Translations under genes and position numbers: made by a program
Notes under the pieces: model-generated
What the model saw: the letters and a program-made list of their open reading frames with translations, nothing else
The model's database searches: none
Told to the model about the DNA's origin: nothing
From: Anaerolineae bacterium
GTDB lineage: Bacteria > Chloroflexota > Anaerolineae > JAAYZQ01
DNA: 12,049 nt
Assembly: GCA_016929795.1 (NCBI GenBank)
Contig: JAFGIA010000119.1
Coordinates: 1 to 12,049, forward strand
Direction of reading: 5' to 3'
Shown: positions 1 through 8,094 of the stretch, in pieces
How positions within the stretch are numbered: position 1 is the stretch's first letter
Layout: each line of letters opens with the position of its first letter

Positions 1-648
1 GATAAGGCCATCCTGCGCCAGGCGAGCGAGTTCGGCGCTGGTCATGGGGCGGCAATCGGGCGGGGCGGTTCTCCCCACGTCGGCCCACCTATACAGATAG
101 GAAAGTAGCTTCTCACGTTCCTCATTGGTGGCCGTTCGAACCAATGGACGGATGGCATGGTATGCTTGCAGGCGCGCTTCCGAATTTCCAGTCACCCATT
201 GGTATTCTTGACCGCCGAGAGGGAGGTGCAAGTAGTCTGGCACATCTTCGGGTAGCAGCAGCACTCGATCCAGTTCGTCCCACCAAAAATCATGAGGGTC
301 GTCGATGCTGCCGGTGGTGACAAATATCGTCGCCGGCACCTGTGCGGAGGCGAGTAACGGATACGCCCTTTCAAAGACACTCGCATGCCCATCGTCGAAG
401 GTAATCACCACCGTCCGGTGCGGTATTGGATGTCTTCCTAGAAGGTCAACCAGATCGAGGAGATGCATAGGGTGGCAAGTCTCCTGGATGTATTTCAGGT
501 GTTGAGCAAAATTCGCTGGCGCCACTGCCGTCCCGCGCGGGTCGATGGGCACATCGGCGATGCGATGGTACATCAAGATGACCGCGACGGGTTTGAACTG
601 CCTTTTGACGCGGCGCGGGACTTGTTTCACCCGCCCGAGCCCTCTCAC
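1..648 (-). CDS. Polysaccharide deacetylase (NodB/CE4 type), N-terminal part, cut by window edge
   Basis: 216 residues are visible from a GTG start; the C-terminus lies beyond base 1. Seen: a basic N-terminus, then a strand with MYHRIAD (about residues 26-32), then VVITFDDGHAS (80-90). The latter contains the TFDDG motif, whose second Asp normally binds the metal in NodB-fold carbohydrate esterases. FWWDELDRVLL (121-131) is common in deacetylases beside glycosyltransferases. The visible part stops after MTSAELARLAQDG, roughly where family members carry the metal-binding His motif (HxxxHP), so that motif cannot be checked. Family role: metal-dependent removal of N- or O-acetyl groups from polysaccharides. 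No signal peptide is evident, so it may act on the cytoplasmic side or leave by another route. The GTG is preceded by AGGAGG four bases upstream. A second GTG at 630 would give a protein six residues shorter. It follows the DUF362 gene by 41 bases and is probably cotranscribed with it. The family is clear; the substrate is not. Confidence 0.9.
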   Translation of the reverse strand, partial: MRGLGRVKQVPRRVKRQFKPVAVILMYHRIADVPIDPRGTAVAPANFAQHLKYIQETCHPMHLLDLVDLLGRHPIPHRTVVITFDDGHASVFERAYPLLASAQVPATIFVTTGSIDDPHDFWWDELDRVLLLPEDVPDYLHLPLGGQEYQWVTGNSEARLQAYHAIRPLVRTATNEEREKLLSYLYRWADVGRTAPPDCRPMTSAELARLAQDGLI

Positions 649-652
649 TCTG

Positions 653-658
653 CCTCCT
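653..658 (-). promoter_or_regulatory. Ribosome binding site AGGAGG of the deacetylase gene
   Basis: AGGAGG lies four bases before GTG at 648. It is the main reason for choosing this non-ATG start over the next GTG at 630. The spacing is slightly short but workable. Confidence 0.6.
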
Positions 659-689
659 GCCCGGATGCGATTGTCACTATCGCCCTGAT

Positions 690-2039
690 TCAGAGCTCGA
701 TCGCGAGGTAGTCGATCAGGTCGTAGCCGCTGCCCCAGGGGTCGCCACGCTCAAAGACACCCAGACCGGCATCGCTGGCCACAAGCAGGTAGTCGTCGGC
801 CGCGGCGGGGACGGCGACCTCTGCCGACAGGAAATCGCACATGACGCAGTCCATGGCCACCGGGTCGGTCGCGAAAAAGAGGCTGTTGGGCACCTGGTTG
901 CCAAAGGTTTGCCAGGGGGTGGGCGGCGCGGTGTTGTTGTCCTTGGCCGCGAACAGGCCATCGCCCAGGGTCAGGATCGTCTTGCCCAGGATGTGGGGAT
1001 TGCGATAGAGGTCGACCAGGACGCTGTAGTCGCTGCGAAAATAAGGCCCGTTCAAACCCGCATAGTCGTGCAGCTCAGCAGGCTCATCGATGGTCCCCAG
1101 GTGGTTCTTGAACGATAGGGTGATGCCCGTGCCCCCATGCGTCTTCATGATCGGCATGTCGATCAGATAGGTTGCATTGATCAAGACATCGGTGATCTTG
1201 ATGGGGGGAGGGAGCGGAATGCCGGGAGGCGGAGAGAAGGTGACATAGGCGTGGGGGTCGTTGCTGTTGAACGTAGCTGTTCCGTGGCCACACGGCATTC
1301 GACCGTAGTGCTGTATGTCATCGTATTCGCTGTCTGCCACCAGGCGGTATGGGATCGCCCGCTTGGCGTCATAAACCCAGATATCGGTTTCCAACACACC
1401 GATCTGCTTCAGCCCGCGCACAATGCCATTGACCGGGTGGATCAGAGCATCGATCTGGCCGTCGGCATCGTCACACTGAAAGGCGTTGTTTAGGTTGATC
1501 TTGATCGCAATGGCCTGGCCCGGTTGGTAGTTGGGCAGCAGCGCCTGCCAGGCCTCGGCGACTGAGGCGGTCCCTGTCAGGCTCATCAGTCCCTGGTCGA
1601 CCATATTGTTCACTACGTTCCCATTCACATAGTTCCAATAGTTGGTCTGTCCGTTCCAGAATGTGGCACTGCCACTGTGCACGCGGACGACCCGCGATCC
1701 AGTCGGTGGAGTCGAGTCGGTGGCTGTCGCCTCCGGTGTATGGGTGGGTGTGGGGGTATCAGTCGGTGTGGCTGTTGGGGTCGCCGTCGCCGTGGAGGTG
1801 GCAGTCGGTGTAGGTGTATCTGTGCCAGTGGCAGTCGCCGTGGGCGTGGGTGCCGGCGAAACTCGGCGCACCACAGGTAGGAACGCCCTTGACGGCTCCC
1901 CGGGTGACACAGGAGTATCTACGACTCCAGGCATTGCGCCGCTGGGCGTCAAGATACCTGTGATTTTGCACAGGGCAGTCCCCCCAGCCAGCGTTGCCAG
2001 GGTTTTCAGTAGATCCCTTCTCGAGATATGGCCAGCCAT
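690..2039 (-). CDS. DUF362 family protein with Tat-type signal and Thr/Pro-rich tether
   Basis: 449 residues. The N-terminus holds SRRDLLK (6-12) followed by a hydrophobic stretch (13-30), a twin-arginine (Tat) export signal. FLPVV (53-57) comes next, then a low-complexity Thr/Pro/Ala stretch (about 62-108) that looks like an extracellular spacer. The globular part (about 115-449) carries DUF362 signatures: AIAIKINLN (176-184), DMPIMKTHGG with SFKNHLGTI (294-317), ATDPVAMDCVMCDFL (390-404) and GLGVFERGDPW near the end. Many DUF362 proteins carry a 4Fe-4S ferredoxin segment; there is no CxxCxxC cluster here, only scattered cysteines. The biochemical role of DUF362 is not established. Tat export would imply folding, possibly around a cofactor, before export; this is inference. 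Start: ATG with AGGAGGT five bases upstream. A candidate promoter lies about 60 bases upstream, so it may begin its own unit with the deacetylase gene downstream. Family call firm, function unknown. Confidence 0.9.
   Translation of the reverse strand: MAGHISRRDLLKTLATLAGGTALCKITGILTPSGAMPGVVDTPVSPGEPSRAFLPVVRRVSPAPTPTATATGTDTPTPTATSTATATPTATPTDTPTPTHTPEATATDSTPPTGSRVVRVHSGSATFWNGQTNYWNYVNGNVVNNMVDQGLMSLTGTASVAEAWQALLPNYQPGQAIAIKINLNNAFQCDDADGQIDALIHPVNGIVRGLKQIGVLETDIWVYDAKRAIPYRLVADSEYDDIQHYGRMPCGHGTATFNSNDPHAYVTFSPPPGIPLPPPIKITDVLINATYLIDMPIMKTHGGTGITLSFKNHLGTIDEPAELHDYAGLNGPYFRSDYSVLVDLYRNPHILGKTILTLGDGLFAAKDNNTAPPTPWQTFGNQVPNSLFFATDPVAMDCVMCDFLSAEVAVPAAADDYLLVASDAGLGVFERGDPWGSGYDLIDYLAIEL
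1716..1853 (-). repeat. Low-complexity Thr/Pro/Ala-coding tract
   Basis: Degenerate short repeats encode residues 63-108 of the DUF362 protein, built from TPT, TAT and TDTP units. The DNA is visibly repetitive (GTNGG-like on the plus strand), so slippage or length variation between strains is likely. Such tracts commonly form extended, often O-glycosylated spacers on exported proteins. A shorter tract of the same kind (2371-2469) sits near the C-terminus of the propeller protein. Confidence 0.8.
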
Positions 2040-2091
2040 CGATTACCTCCTAGGCTCACTGGCATTGAGCCCCAAAGATGCAGAACGCGGT

Positions 2092-2109
2092 GGGCATGGT
2101 AGCATGCCC
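2092..2109. repeat. Perfect 7-bp inverted repeat overlapping the candidate -10 box
   Basis: GGGCATG, loop GTAG, CATGCCC. It covers the -10 element of the candidate promoter of the DUF362 gene. Neither strand has a T run after it, so an intrinsic terminator is unlikely. It may be an operator half-site pair or a small hairpin at the transcript start; its short spacer makes a DNA-binding site only moderately plausible. Confidence 0.4.
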
Positions 2110-2124
2110 GAGCCGACCTGTCAA
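2096..2124 (-). promoter_or_regulatory. Candidate sigma-70-type promoter upstream of the DUF362 gene
   Basis: Reading the minus strand, TTGACA (2119-2124, a perfect -35) is followed by 17 bases and TACCAT (2096-2101, four of six matches to TATAAT). Transcription would start near 2089, leaving a leader of about 50 bases before the ATG at 2039. It is the best promoter match I found in the 196-base gap after the propeller gene. A seven-base T run (2149-2155) lies just upstream but has no convincing stem before it, so it is not called a terminator. Confidence 0.45.
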
Positions 2125-2235
2125 ATATCGGGGCTCTTGGAAGGGAAGAAAAAAAGTACTCACAATCATGCTTGTCGTCTTCTCACGCCCTGCTTGGCCT
2201 TGCCTGCCGGTGCCCCACATCGCTCACAGCTTCGC

Positions 2236-5200
2236 CTACCGCCTGCCGGTCAGAAAAATTTTCGTTCCGACGAGGGCGCCGATGGCGAGTAGGGCGCCAC
2301 CGCCGGCAAGCAAGATGGGGAACAAGAGGCCTGTATTTCCCTCGCCAGCCGGCGGGGCGGTGCTGAAGCTGGCCGTGGGCCTGGCGGTGGCCGTCGGCAA
2401 GGCAGTAGACGTGGGCGTTGCCGTCGGTTGCGGGACAAAGTCTGGTGCTGGCGTGACTGCTACGGTTGGCACGAATCGCCCTGTATGCCACACATCTACC
2501 TGCACCTCTTCCCCCGTGTCCATTGTGCCACGAAAAATAACATCCAGCTGACGCCGGGCGGGTACGATCGATGCGCCGATGCCCGAGCCGACGGCAGCCA
2601 CATCCAGCCGGAACGCATCTGGGCTGCTCCACTGGACGCCGTCCCACGTGACGTGCCGGAGACTGGGTACTTTCTCACCATCCCCGCCGACTCCTACCAG
2701 GTGCAGCGCGCCATTGGCATCTGCCATCAATCGAGCCGGCGCCCCCACGTCCCCAAACCCCGCAACGCGCTGCGGCCTCGTCCAACTCTGCCCTGCATCG
2801 GGCGATAGCGCGTGCCACCACGTATCCTCACCGTTCACCTCTTGCCACACCAGGTGAACTTGACCTTCACCTGCGGCCACCACCTGTGGCCAACCATACC
2901 GTCCCACGGCCACGTCCAGGGCTTCAGACCACGTCTCCCCGCCGTCCAGAGAACGAGCATAATACACGCCCTCAGGCACTCCACTGCCCAGTAGTGGGCT
3001 TTTCATCCAGGCGACGTGGAGAAATCCGTAACGATCCACGTCCAGGTACGGCTGCCCTGCCGCCACCCAGCCTGCCGCCCGCGCATCAAACACCTGGCAC
3101 GGCGGCATCCAGCTTTCCCCGTCAGCCGAGCGCGTGTAATAGATCCCCCGCCCTTCGTTCACCGCCACTGCATAGACCACCTGCAGGCCGCCTGCGAGGT
3201 CGACTACGATGTCCGGGCTGGTTGCAAAGGTCCCCGCTTCTGAGAGCAATCGTGGCTCACTCCAGGCGCCGGCACGGGACGCCTCGTCAGCGAAGGCAGA
3301 ACTATAGACGATTTCTCCGTCCTGGCTGCTCCACACTGCATGCAAGCGGTCAGCCCCTGCGGACAGATCCGGCCCCCAGACGCCGCCTTCTGGTGATCGC
3401 AATACCTGGGCGGGGGGTGTCCACGTCTCGCTGTCCCAGCGTGCGTACATCAGACCGGCAGCGGGCTCGTCCGCAGAGAGGTCTTGATTCCACACGACGT
3501 GCACTTGCCCCTCCGTGTCAGTGGCCACCGCCGGCAGATCTCGATGTGCTTCCCCCTGCGATACATTCGCGGGTGTTGACCAGGCGGGGAGGGGGGCAAA
3601 GACAATAGCAAGTCCGCCCATCCCACTGGGAGTCGCCCACGCGTCGCCATTCTGGTCTACGCCCACGGTTACCAGCGCTGCATTCGCTCTCAGGTCCCCC
3701 ATCTCCACTTGTAGAGCGACCACAGCTGCTTGCAGCCTGCCCAAATAGACATCCTGCGCCAGCTCGGGATCCTCAAAGCTATATCCCAGGCGGCTGAGTG
3801 TGGACCACCGGCCCGCGCCTTCTTCATCGTCTCCCGACGGTCCCTGCCAGACCGCCAGAGTTAGCGTGTCCATCCCGCTCCCCGCGACCATGAGCACCTT
3901 CCCCTCACCGAGCGGAACAAACACCTCGTTCTCCGGGCATGCCGCGAGATCTTCCAGTATTGGCCGCACCGTCACCGGGCTCCCATCGAGCACCTCGCTC
4001 ACAGATGCCTGGGCTAGATTGCATGGCCCGCCAATGCCTGTCCGTTCCCATAGCAGCAGCATCTCCCCGCCCGGAACGGCGACCAGCCGGCCACGGCGTG
4101 GACGTTCCTCGGAAGAACCAACCGTCATTGGCTCGCTCCACGTGGCACCGCCATCGTCTGAGTGCGTCAGCAGAAGCCGGTCCTGCCACGGATCATCCCA
4201 CGTGATGTAAACACTGTCTCGGTCATCTACTGCAAGGTGCACGTGCGATTCCTCGGGGACGAGCAGCCGTAGGTAGCGCGATGAGTAGAGTGTCGTCGGA
4301 TCGGTCCATGTCCCGCTCGCCTGTTCCCATCGCCGGTAGTAGACGCTGGCAGGGAGGGACGAATTGTCTGCATTCCCCAAGTATGCCAGGTGTAGTGTGC
4401 CCGCAGTGTCTACTGTCACCTCAAAGGCCAGGGATTTCGTGGACAATGGGGAAGGTTCTGACCAAACAGTCGAGCCGGCTCTCAACAGGCTATGCATCAG
4501 GGGGCCGGCAACCATCTCGCGCTCATCGGCCTCTCGCCCTTCCGGTTCCACCAGCCAGAAAGCATGGACCCGGCCGGCCAAGTCGGCCACGATTCGCGGT
4601 GGGGTCGTTGCTGGCAACGGGACGGCTCTGGGCTCCGACCAGATCTCGCGGCTGCTCGAGATCTCTTGCGTGCCGCTGAAAACGGTCGATGCGACGACAA
4701 CCCCATCCGCCATCATCAGCCCATCGAACCGATCCCACCAGAAGGCGAGCAGGGTGTCGCCTTGTACGGCGACGACCGCCGGATCTGAAGCTGTCCCGCT
4801 ACGTGACAGGTTTACGGGCTGCGGTGGTTCTGTCTGGCCCACCTCTGGCGTGGCACTTCGCACAAAGCCCTGCTCCAGTGTCTCTGTGCTGCTGCTTGTA
4901 ATCCACACATCGCCACTTTGATCGATGCCTGCTGCGGCGAGCAATGTCTTGCCACCTGTCTGTTCTGCCACCGAAGGCACCACAGCAAGCCCGATCTGGC
5001 CCCAGGCAGCCCGCGCAGAATCGATAGCGTCGACGTCAAAGCGCTCGATCCTGATCTCGGGCCACAGATTTTCACCCCAGCGAGCCAGCATTATGCCCTC
5101 ATCTGTGGCGCTGACAACCACGGTGCCGCCGGCGACGTCCGTGGCTTGCCAGGAGACTTTGTTGGGGTCCCGGGGAACCGCCAACGGTCGATTATCGTCC

Positions 5201-6036
5201 GGGTGTCCCTCGACGGCATCGAGTGGGCGTGGTTCTTCCCACGTCGCACCTCCGTCATGTGAGTAGGAAACTAGAACACCCTTCCCCTGTGGATCGTCCC
5301 AGGCGACGAACAGACTGCCCCGTGTCCCTGCCGTGACACGCGCGTGCTCCTCTCCCGTCGGGAGCAGTCGCAAGTAGCGCGACTGCACGATGGCTTGAGG
5401 GGCGCTCCAGGTCCTGCCGCCGTCCTTGGAAGAGCGGTGGTACAAGCCGGCCGGGGCCTCTTCACCCTGCACGGGCCGGACGAAAATCAGGTGTAGCGTA
5501 TCCGAGAGGTCGTTCGTGACATCAAAGTTGGCGGCAGCGCCGGCAATCCTGTCCGGGCTCGACCAATCGACACTGCCAGGGGACAAGTGGCTGTGCAGCA
5601 CGGCGTTTGCCCCTGTCTCCTGGTCGGGCTCAGACAGCCAGAAGGCGTGAGCTTGCCCGGTAGCATCTCCCTGAATGCGCGGCATTGCCTCAATGGGTGT
5701 CCGGACCGTCTCGGTCTGAGCTGCCGTCTCGACCGTTTCGACGACTGCGATCGGCGCAGGCCGGGGCGGCGACCAGGTCTTTTCGTTGCTGGGATCAGCG
5801 GCGAGTGCGCCATCAGCAAACATCACGCCTTCGAACCGATCCCACCAGAATACGCGCAGCGTGCCGTCGGGCTGGACGATAAGGACCGGCGCCGAAGCGG
5901 CCCCACTCTGGGATAGATTTACCGGCGTACTCCACGGGCCGGGCGCTCCCTGAGCTCTGATGTGAACTGGAAGGGCCGCGGTCGCAGGCGCGAGGAACGC
6001 TGCGACAAGTAGCAGCCGCGTGAAGAGTCGGCGCAT
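2236..6036 (-). CDS. Exported sialidase-fold/BNR (Asp-box) beta-propeller protein with C-terminal membrane anchor
   Basis: 1266 residues with a Sec-type signal peptide (1-29: basic start, hydrophobic core, possible cleavage near ATAA or IRAQ). Six Asp boxes (S-x-D-x-G-x-T/S-W type) are visible at about 202-210, 259-266, 626-633, 970-976, 1029-1036 and 1078-1085. Two long units are clear internal duplicates, about 34-383 and 405-805: each opens with PVNLS, has FFWWDRF-like F-W-W-D-R-F and ends with DQ(S/N)GD(V/A)W. A third, more diverged region (816-1185) opens with PAWSTPANVSQG. A Thr/Pro linker (about 1190-1222), a hydrophobic helix (about 1236-1261) and a terminal RR follow, consistent with anchoring to the membrane or wall. 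I see no sialidase catalytic set such as the RIP/Arg triad, so it is more likely a binding or scaffold protein than an enzyme. Its ATG overlaps the amidotransferase stop (TAATG), implying coupled translation. Ligand unknown. Confidence 0.85.
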   Translation of the reverse strand: MRRLFTRLLLVAAFLAPATAALPVHIRAQGAPGPWSTPVNLSQSGAASAPVLIVQPDGTLRVFWWDRFEGVMFADGALAADPSNEKTWSPPRPAPIAVVETVETAAQTETVRTPIEAMPRIQGDATGQAHAFWLSEPDQETGANAVLHSHLSPGSVDWSSPDRIAGAAANFDVTNDLSDTLHLIFVRPVQGEEAPAGLYHRSSKDGGRTWSAPQAIVQSRYLRLLPTGEEHARVTAGTRGSLFVAWDDPQGKGVLVSYSHDGGATWEEPRPLDAVEGHPDDNRPLAVPRDPNKVSWQATDVAGGTVVVSATDEGIMLARWGENLWPEIRIERFDVDAIDSARAAWGQIGLAVVPSVAEQTGGKTLLAAAGIDQSGDVWITSSSTETLEQGFVRSATPEVGQTEPPQPVNLSRSGTASDPAVVAVQGDTLLAFWWDRFDGLMMADGVVVASTVFSGTQEISSSREIWSEPRAVPLPATTPPRIVADLAGRVHAFWLVEPEGREADEREMVAGPLMHSLLRAGSTVWSEPSPLSTKSLAFEVTVDTAGTLHLAYLGNADNSSLPASVYYRRWEQASGTWTDPTTLYSSRYLRLLVPEESHVHLAVDDRDSVYITWDDPWQDRLLLTHSDDGGATWSEPMTVGSSEERPRRGRLVAVPGGEMLLLWERTGIGGPCNLAQASVSEVLDGSPVTVRPILEDLAACPENEVFVPLGEGKVLMVAGSGMDTLTLAVWQGPSGDDEEGAGRWSTLSRLGYSFEDPELAQDVYLGRLQAAVVALQVEMGDLRANAALVTVGVDQNGDAWATPSGMGGLAIVFAPLPAWSTPANVSQGEAHRDLPAVATDTEGQVHVVWNQDLSADEPAAGLMYARWDSETWTPPAQVLRSPEGGVWGPDLSAGADRLHAVWSSQDGEIVYSSAFADEASRAGAWSEPRLLSEAGTFATSPDIVVDLAGGLQVVYAVAVNEGRGIYYTRSADGESWMPPCQVFDARAAGWVAAGQPYLDVDRYGFLHVAWMKSPLLGSGVPEGVYYARSLDGGETWSEALDVAVGRYGWPQVVAAGEGQVHLVWQEVNGEDTWWHALSPDAGQSWTRPQRVAGFGDVGAPARLMADANGALHLVGVGGDGEKVPSLRHVTWDGVQWSSPDAFRLDVAAVGSGIGASIVPARRQLDVIFRGTMDTGEEVQVDVWHTGRFVPTVAVTPAPDFVPQPTATPTSTALPTATARPTASFSTAPPAGEGNTGLLFPILLAGGGALLAIGALVGTKIFLTGRR

Positions 6037-8069
6037 TATCCTTTTGTCCGTGCCTCTTGGAGCAAATAGCCAGACTTGGGCTGAGAGGAGGTGGTGGGCG
6101 GCGCTGCACCTGCCTGAGGGGCGTGACTCACGTCGACGATCTTGAGATCATCCCCAGGCTTAAGAGAGGGAGGATAAAATGCGTTGACAAAGCGGTGGTG
6201 GACGATCTGGGCCGACAGGACACCGACGAGGGCCATGCTATCCACCTCACTCAGCCGCTGACTGTGCTGTGCCTTGGCCTTCAACTGCAGGACGCCTTCT
6301 GGGTCAAACATCCCACCTCTCCGCAGGGCCGGCTCGGACAGCAGCTCTTCCACGTATTCGGGCGCTCCCGGACCAAAGAAACAGGGATGGATCGGCGCGC
6401 GGTAGGGCTGCTTGGGACGCTGCCAGATCGCTGCCGGCACCAGCTTGCGCCCCAGTTGTTTGAGCAGCCACTTTTCTGTCAGGCCACGCAGCTTGACCCT
6501 CGCTGGAAGATGGTTGCAGAACTCGATGACGCGGTGGTCAAGGAAGGGAAATCGCCCCTCGACCGAATGCGCCATCGCCATCCGGTCGCCTTGAGAGGAG
6601 AGTAGGTATTGCGACAGGAAAACGCTCATCTCCAGATATTGGGCCTGGGCCAGGTAGGACCAACCATGGAACCCTGGGGGCAGGGCCGGCCGCTCGGATC
6701 CTCCATTTCTAGCCGGGTCGAGCAGGAGACGCCGGACGCGTGCTGTATTCTTCCACCGGAGCTCGTGAGAGTAGTAGGGTGAATCGGTATCGCCGAGCCC
6801 GCGCTTGAAAAAGGCGATCAGGTAGGCCTCGCTGGTGCCCAACCCGGCAATGTAGGGATATAGGCGCCTCAGGAGCAGCGGGCGCATCTGCGACTCGGGG
6901 TTCCGGGCCCAGAAACGGCGCACCTGCATCTCTTTAAACACGTTGTAGCCTGCCAGGATCTCATCGGCCCCTTCGCCTGTCAGCACCACTTTGAAGCCAT
7001 GGTCGTGCACCAATTGTGAGAGCAGGAACATAGGGGCGGGCGAAGTGCGCAAGACGGGTGTCTCTGTATGCCACACCACATCGGGGAACACCCGGCCAAT
7101 GTCCGCGTAGGTGCAGTGCACGACCTGGTGATTGGTTCCCAGGGTCGCGGCCATCTGTTGCTGATAGATGCTTTCGTCAAACGCCTGATCCTCAAAGGCG
7201 ATCGAGAAAGTGTCCATTCCTTCGCCAACATAGTCGCGGACAATGGCCGCAGTGATGGACGAGTCGAGCCCTCCGCTCAGGTAGGCACCCACCGGCACAT
7301 CTGCACGCAGCCGCAACTGCACCGCCTCGACCAGCAGGCGCTCGAACTCGGCGAGATAATCCTGGACCGAGTCGTGTCGCGAGTTCTCGTCATCAAAATC
7401 AAGCGTCCAGTACGGATGCACCGCTATCTGCTGCCTGTCGGCAAGCAGATAGCTGCCCGGGGGAACATCCTGGACACCACAAAAGACCGTGCGCGGCGAG
7501 AGCGTGCCCCAGTATGTAAAGATCTGGTCGAGCGCAGTCGGATCGATTTCGGCTGTCACGTCAGGATGCACCAGCAGGGCCTTGATTTCCGATCCAAAGA
7601 TCAATCTGTTACACACGATCGTGTAGAACAGTGGGCGGATGCCGACGCGGTCTCGTGCCAAAAAGAGCCGCTGCCGCCGCGCATCCCAGATGGCGATCGC
7701 GAATTGCCCGTTGAGGTAATTCAGACAGCCGGCGCCATGATCCTCGTAGAGGTGGAGGATCACTTCGGTGTCGGTGTTGGTCGAGAAGCGGTGCCCTCGT
7801 GCTTCTAGCGCCGGACGCAGCTCAAGGTAGTTAAAAATCTCGCCGTTGAACACGATCCAGAGCGTCCCGTCTTCGTTGCCGATCGGCTGCTGCCCGCCGC
7901 TGAGATCGATGATACTCAGCCGCGCACTCCCCATCCCCAAATGGGCATCACGATAGATGCCAAACTCGTCGGGACCCCGGTGGCGGATGGTCCCGAGCAT
8001 TTGGCGGAGGATGTGCAGATCGGGCGGACCACCGCCCGTTTGATTCAGAATGCCTACGATTCCACACAT
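6036..8069 (-). CDS. asnB: Asparagine synthase-type glutamine amidotransferase (AsnB family)
   Basis: 677 residues. It begins MCGIVGI, so Cys2 is free to act as the class-II glutaminase nucleophile after Met removal. Other glutaminase motifs are RHRGPDE (29-35), FNGEIFNY (74-81) and TDTEV (99-103). The synthetase half has the PP-loop SGGLDSS (265-271), which binds ATP, and GEGADEI (365-371). The family makes an amide by moving ammonia from glutamine to an adenylated carboxylate. It resembles the longer AsnB-like enzymes of exopolysaccharide loci (exosortase A-associated amidotransferases) more than housekeeping AsnB, because of its length and neighbours; the true acceptor may not be aspartate. 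A Pro/Ser-rich tail of about 40 residues follows the conserved core. Start: ATG giving the required MCG. No clear Shine-Dalgarno is present; the ligase stop is 25 bases upstream, so translation is probably coupled. The gene symbol names the family only. Confidence 0.93.
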   Translation of the reverse strand: MCGIVGILNQTGGGPPDLHILRQMLGTIRHRGPDEFGIYRDAHLGMGSARLSIIDLSGGQQPIGNEDGTLWIVFNGEIFNYLELRPALEARGHRFSTNTDTEVILHLYEDHGAGCLNYLNGQFAIAIWDARRQRLFLARDRVGIRPLFYTIVCNRLIFGSEIKALLVHPDVTAEIDPTALDQIFTYWGTLSPRTVFCGVQDVPPGSYLLADRQQIAVHPYWTLDFDDENSRHDSVQDYLAEFERLLVEAVQLRLRADVPVGAYLSGGLDSSITAAIVRDYVGEGMDTFSIAFEDQAFDESIYQQQMAATLGTNHQVVHCTYADIGRVFPDVVWHTETPVLRTSPAPMFLLSQLVHDHGFKVVLTGEGADEILAGYNVFKEMQVRRFWARNPESQMRPLLLRRLYPYIAGLGTSEAYLIAFFKRGLGDTDSPYYSHELRWKNTARVRRLLLDPARNGGSERPALPPGFHGWSYLAQAQYLEMSVFLSQYLLSSQGDRMAMAHSVEGRFPFLDHRVIEFCNHLPARVKLRGLTEKWLLKQLGRKLVPAAIWQRPKQPYRAPIHPCFFGPGAPEYVEELLSEPALRRGGMFDPEGVLQLKAKAQHSQRLSEVDSMALVGVLSAQIVHHRFVNAFYPPSLKPGDDLKIVDVSHAPQAGAAPPTTSSQPKSGYLLQEARTKG

Positions 8070-8094
8070 CGCGACACAGGCAAAAGAGATCGAC

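Noticed and set aside
1970..1972. Cys24 of the DUF362 protein as a lipobox cysteine
   Set aside because: The preceding residues are T-A-L, and Leu at -1 does not fit a lipobox; a plain Tat signal or membrane anchor is more likely.
2149..2155. Seven-base T run on the minus strand after the propeller gene as an intrinsic terminator
   Set aside because: Only a four-base weak stem (ACAA/TTGT) precedes it; not enough for a terminator call.
2202..2250. Ten-base direct repeat GCCTGCCGGT (2202-2211 and 2241-2250)
   Set aside because: Short, GC-rich and partly within the coding end of the propeller gene; no sign of a mobile element or attachment site around it.
1642..2292. 216-codon plus-strand open frame rich in Val/Gly
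   Set aside because: It is the complement of the Thr/Pro repeat and signal region of the DUF362 gene; the repetitive composition keeps it open and it has no recognisable domain.
2886..3608. 240-codon plus-strand open frame rich in Arg/Pro
   Set aside because: Antisense to the propeller gene, with composition typical of a GC-rich shadow frame and no motif.
2236..6036. Calling the Asp-box protein an active sialidase
   Set aside because: No Arg-triad/RIP-type catalytic pattern was found, and Asp boxes occur in many non-enzymatic propellers.
7068..7808. 246-codon plus-strand open frame
   Set aside because: Lies opposite the amidotransferase gene, whose motifs are unambiguous; no ribosome binding site or domain seen.
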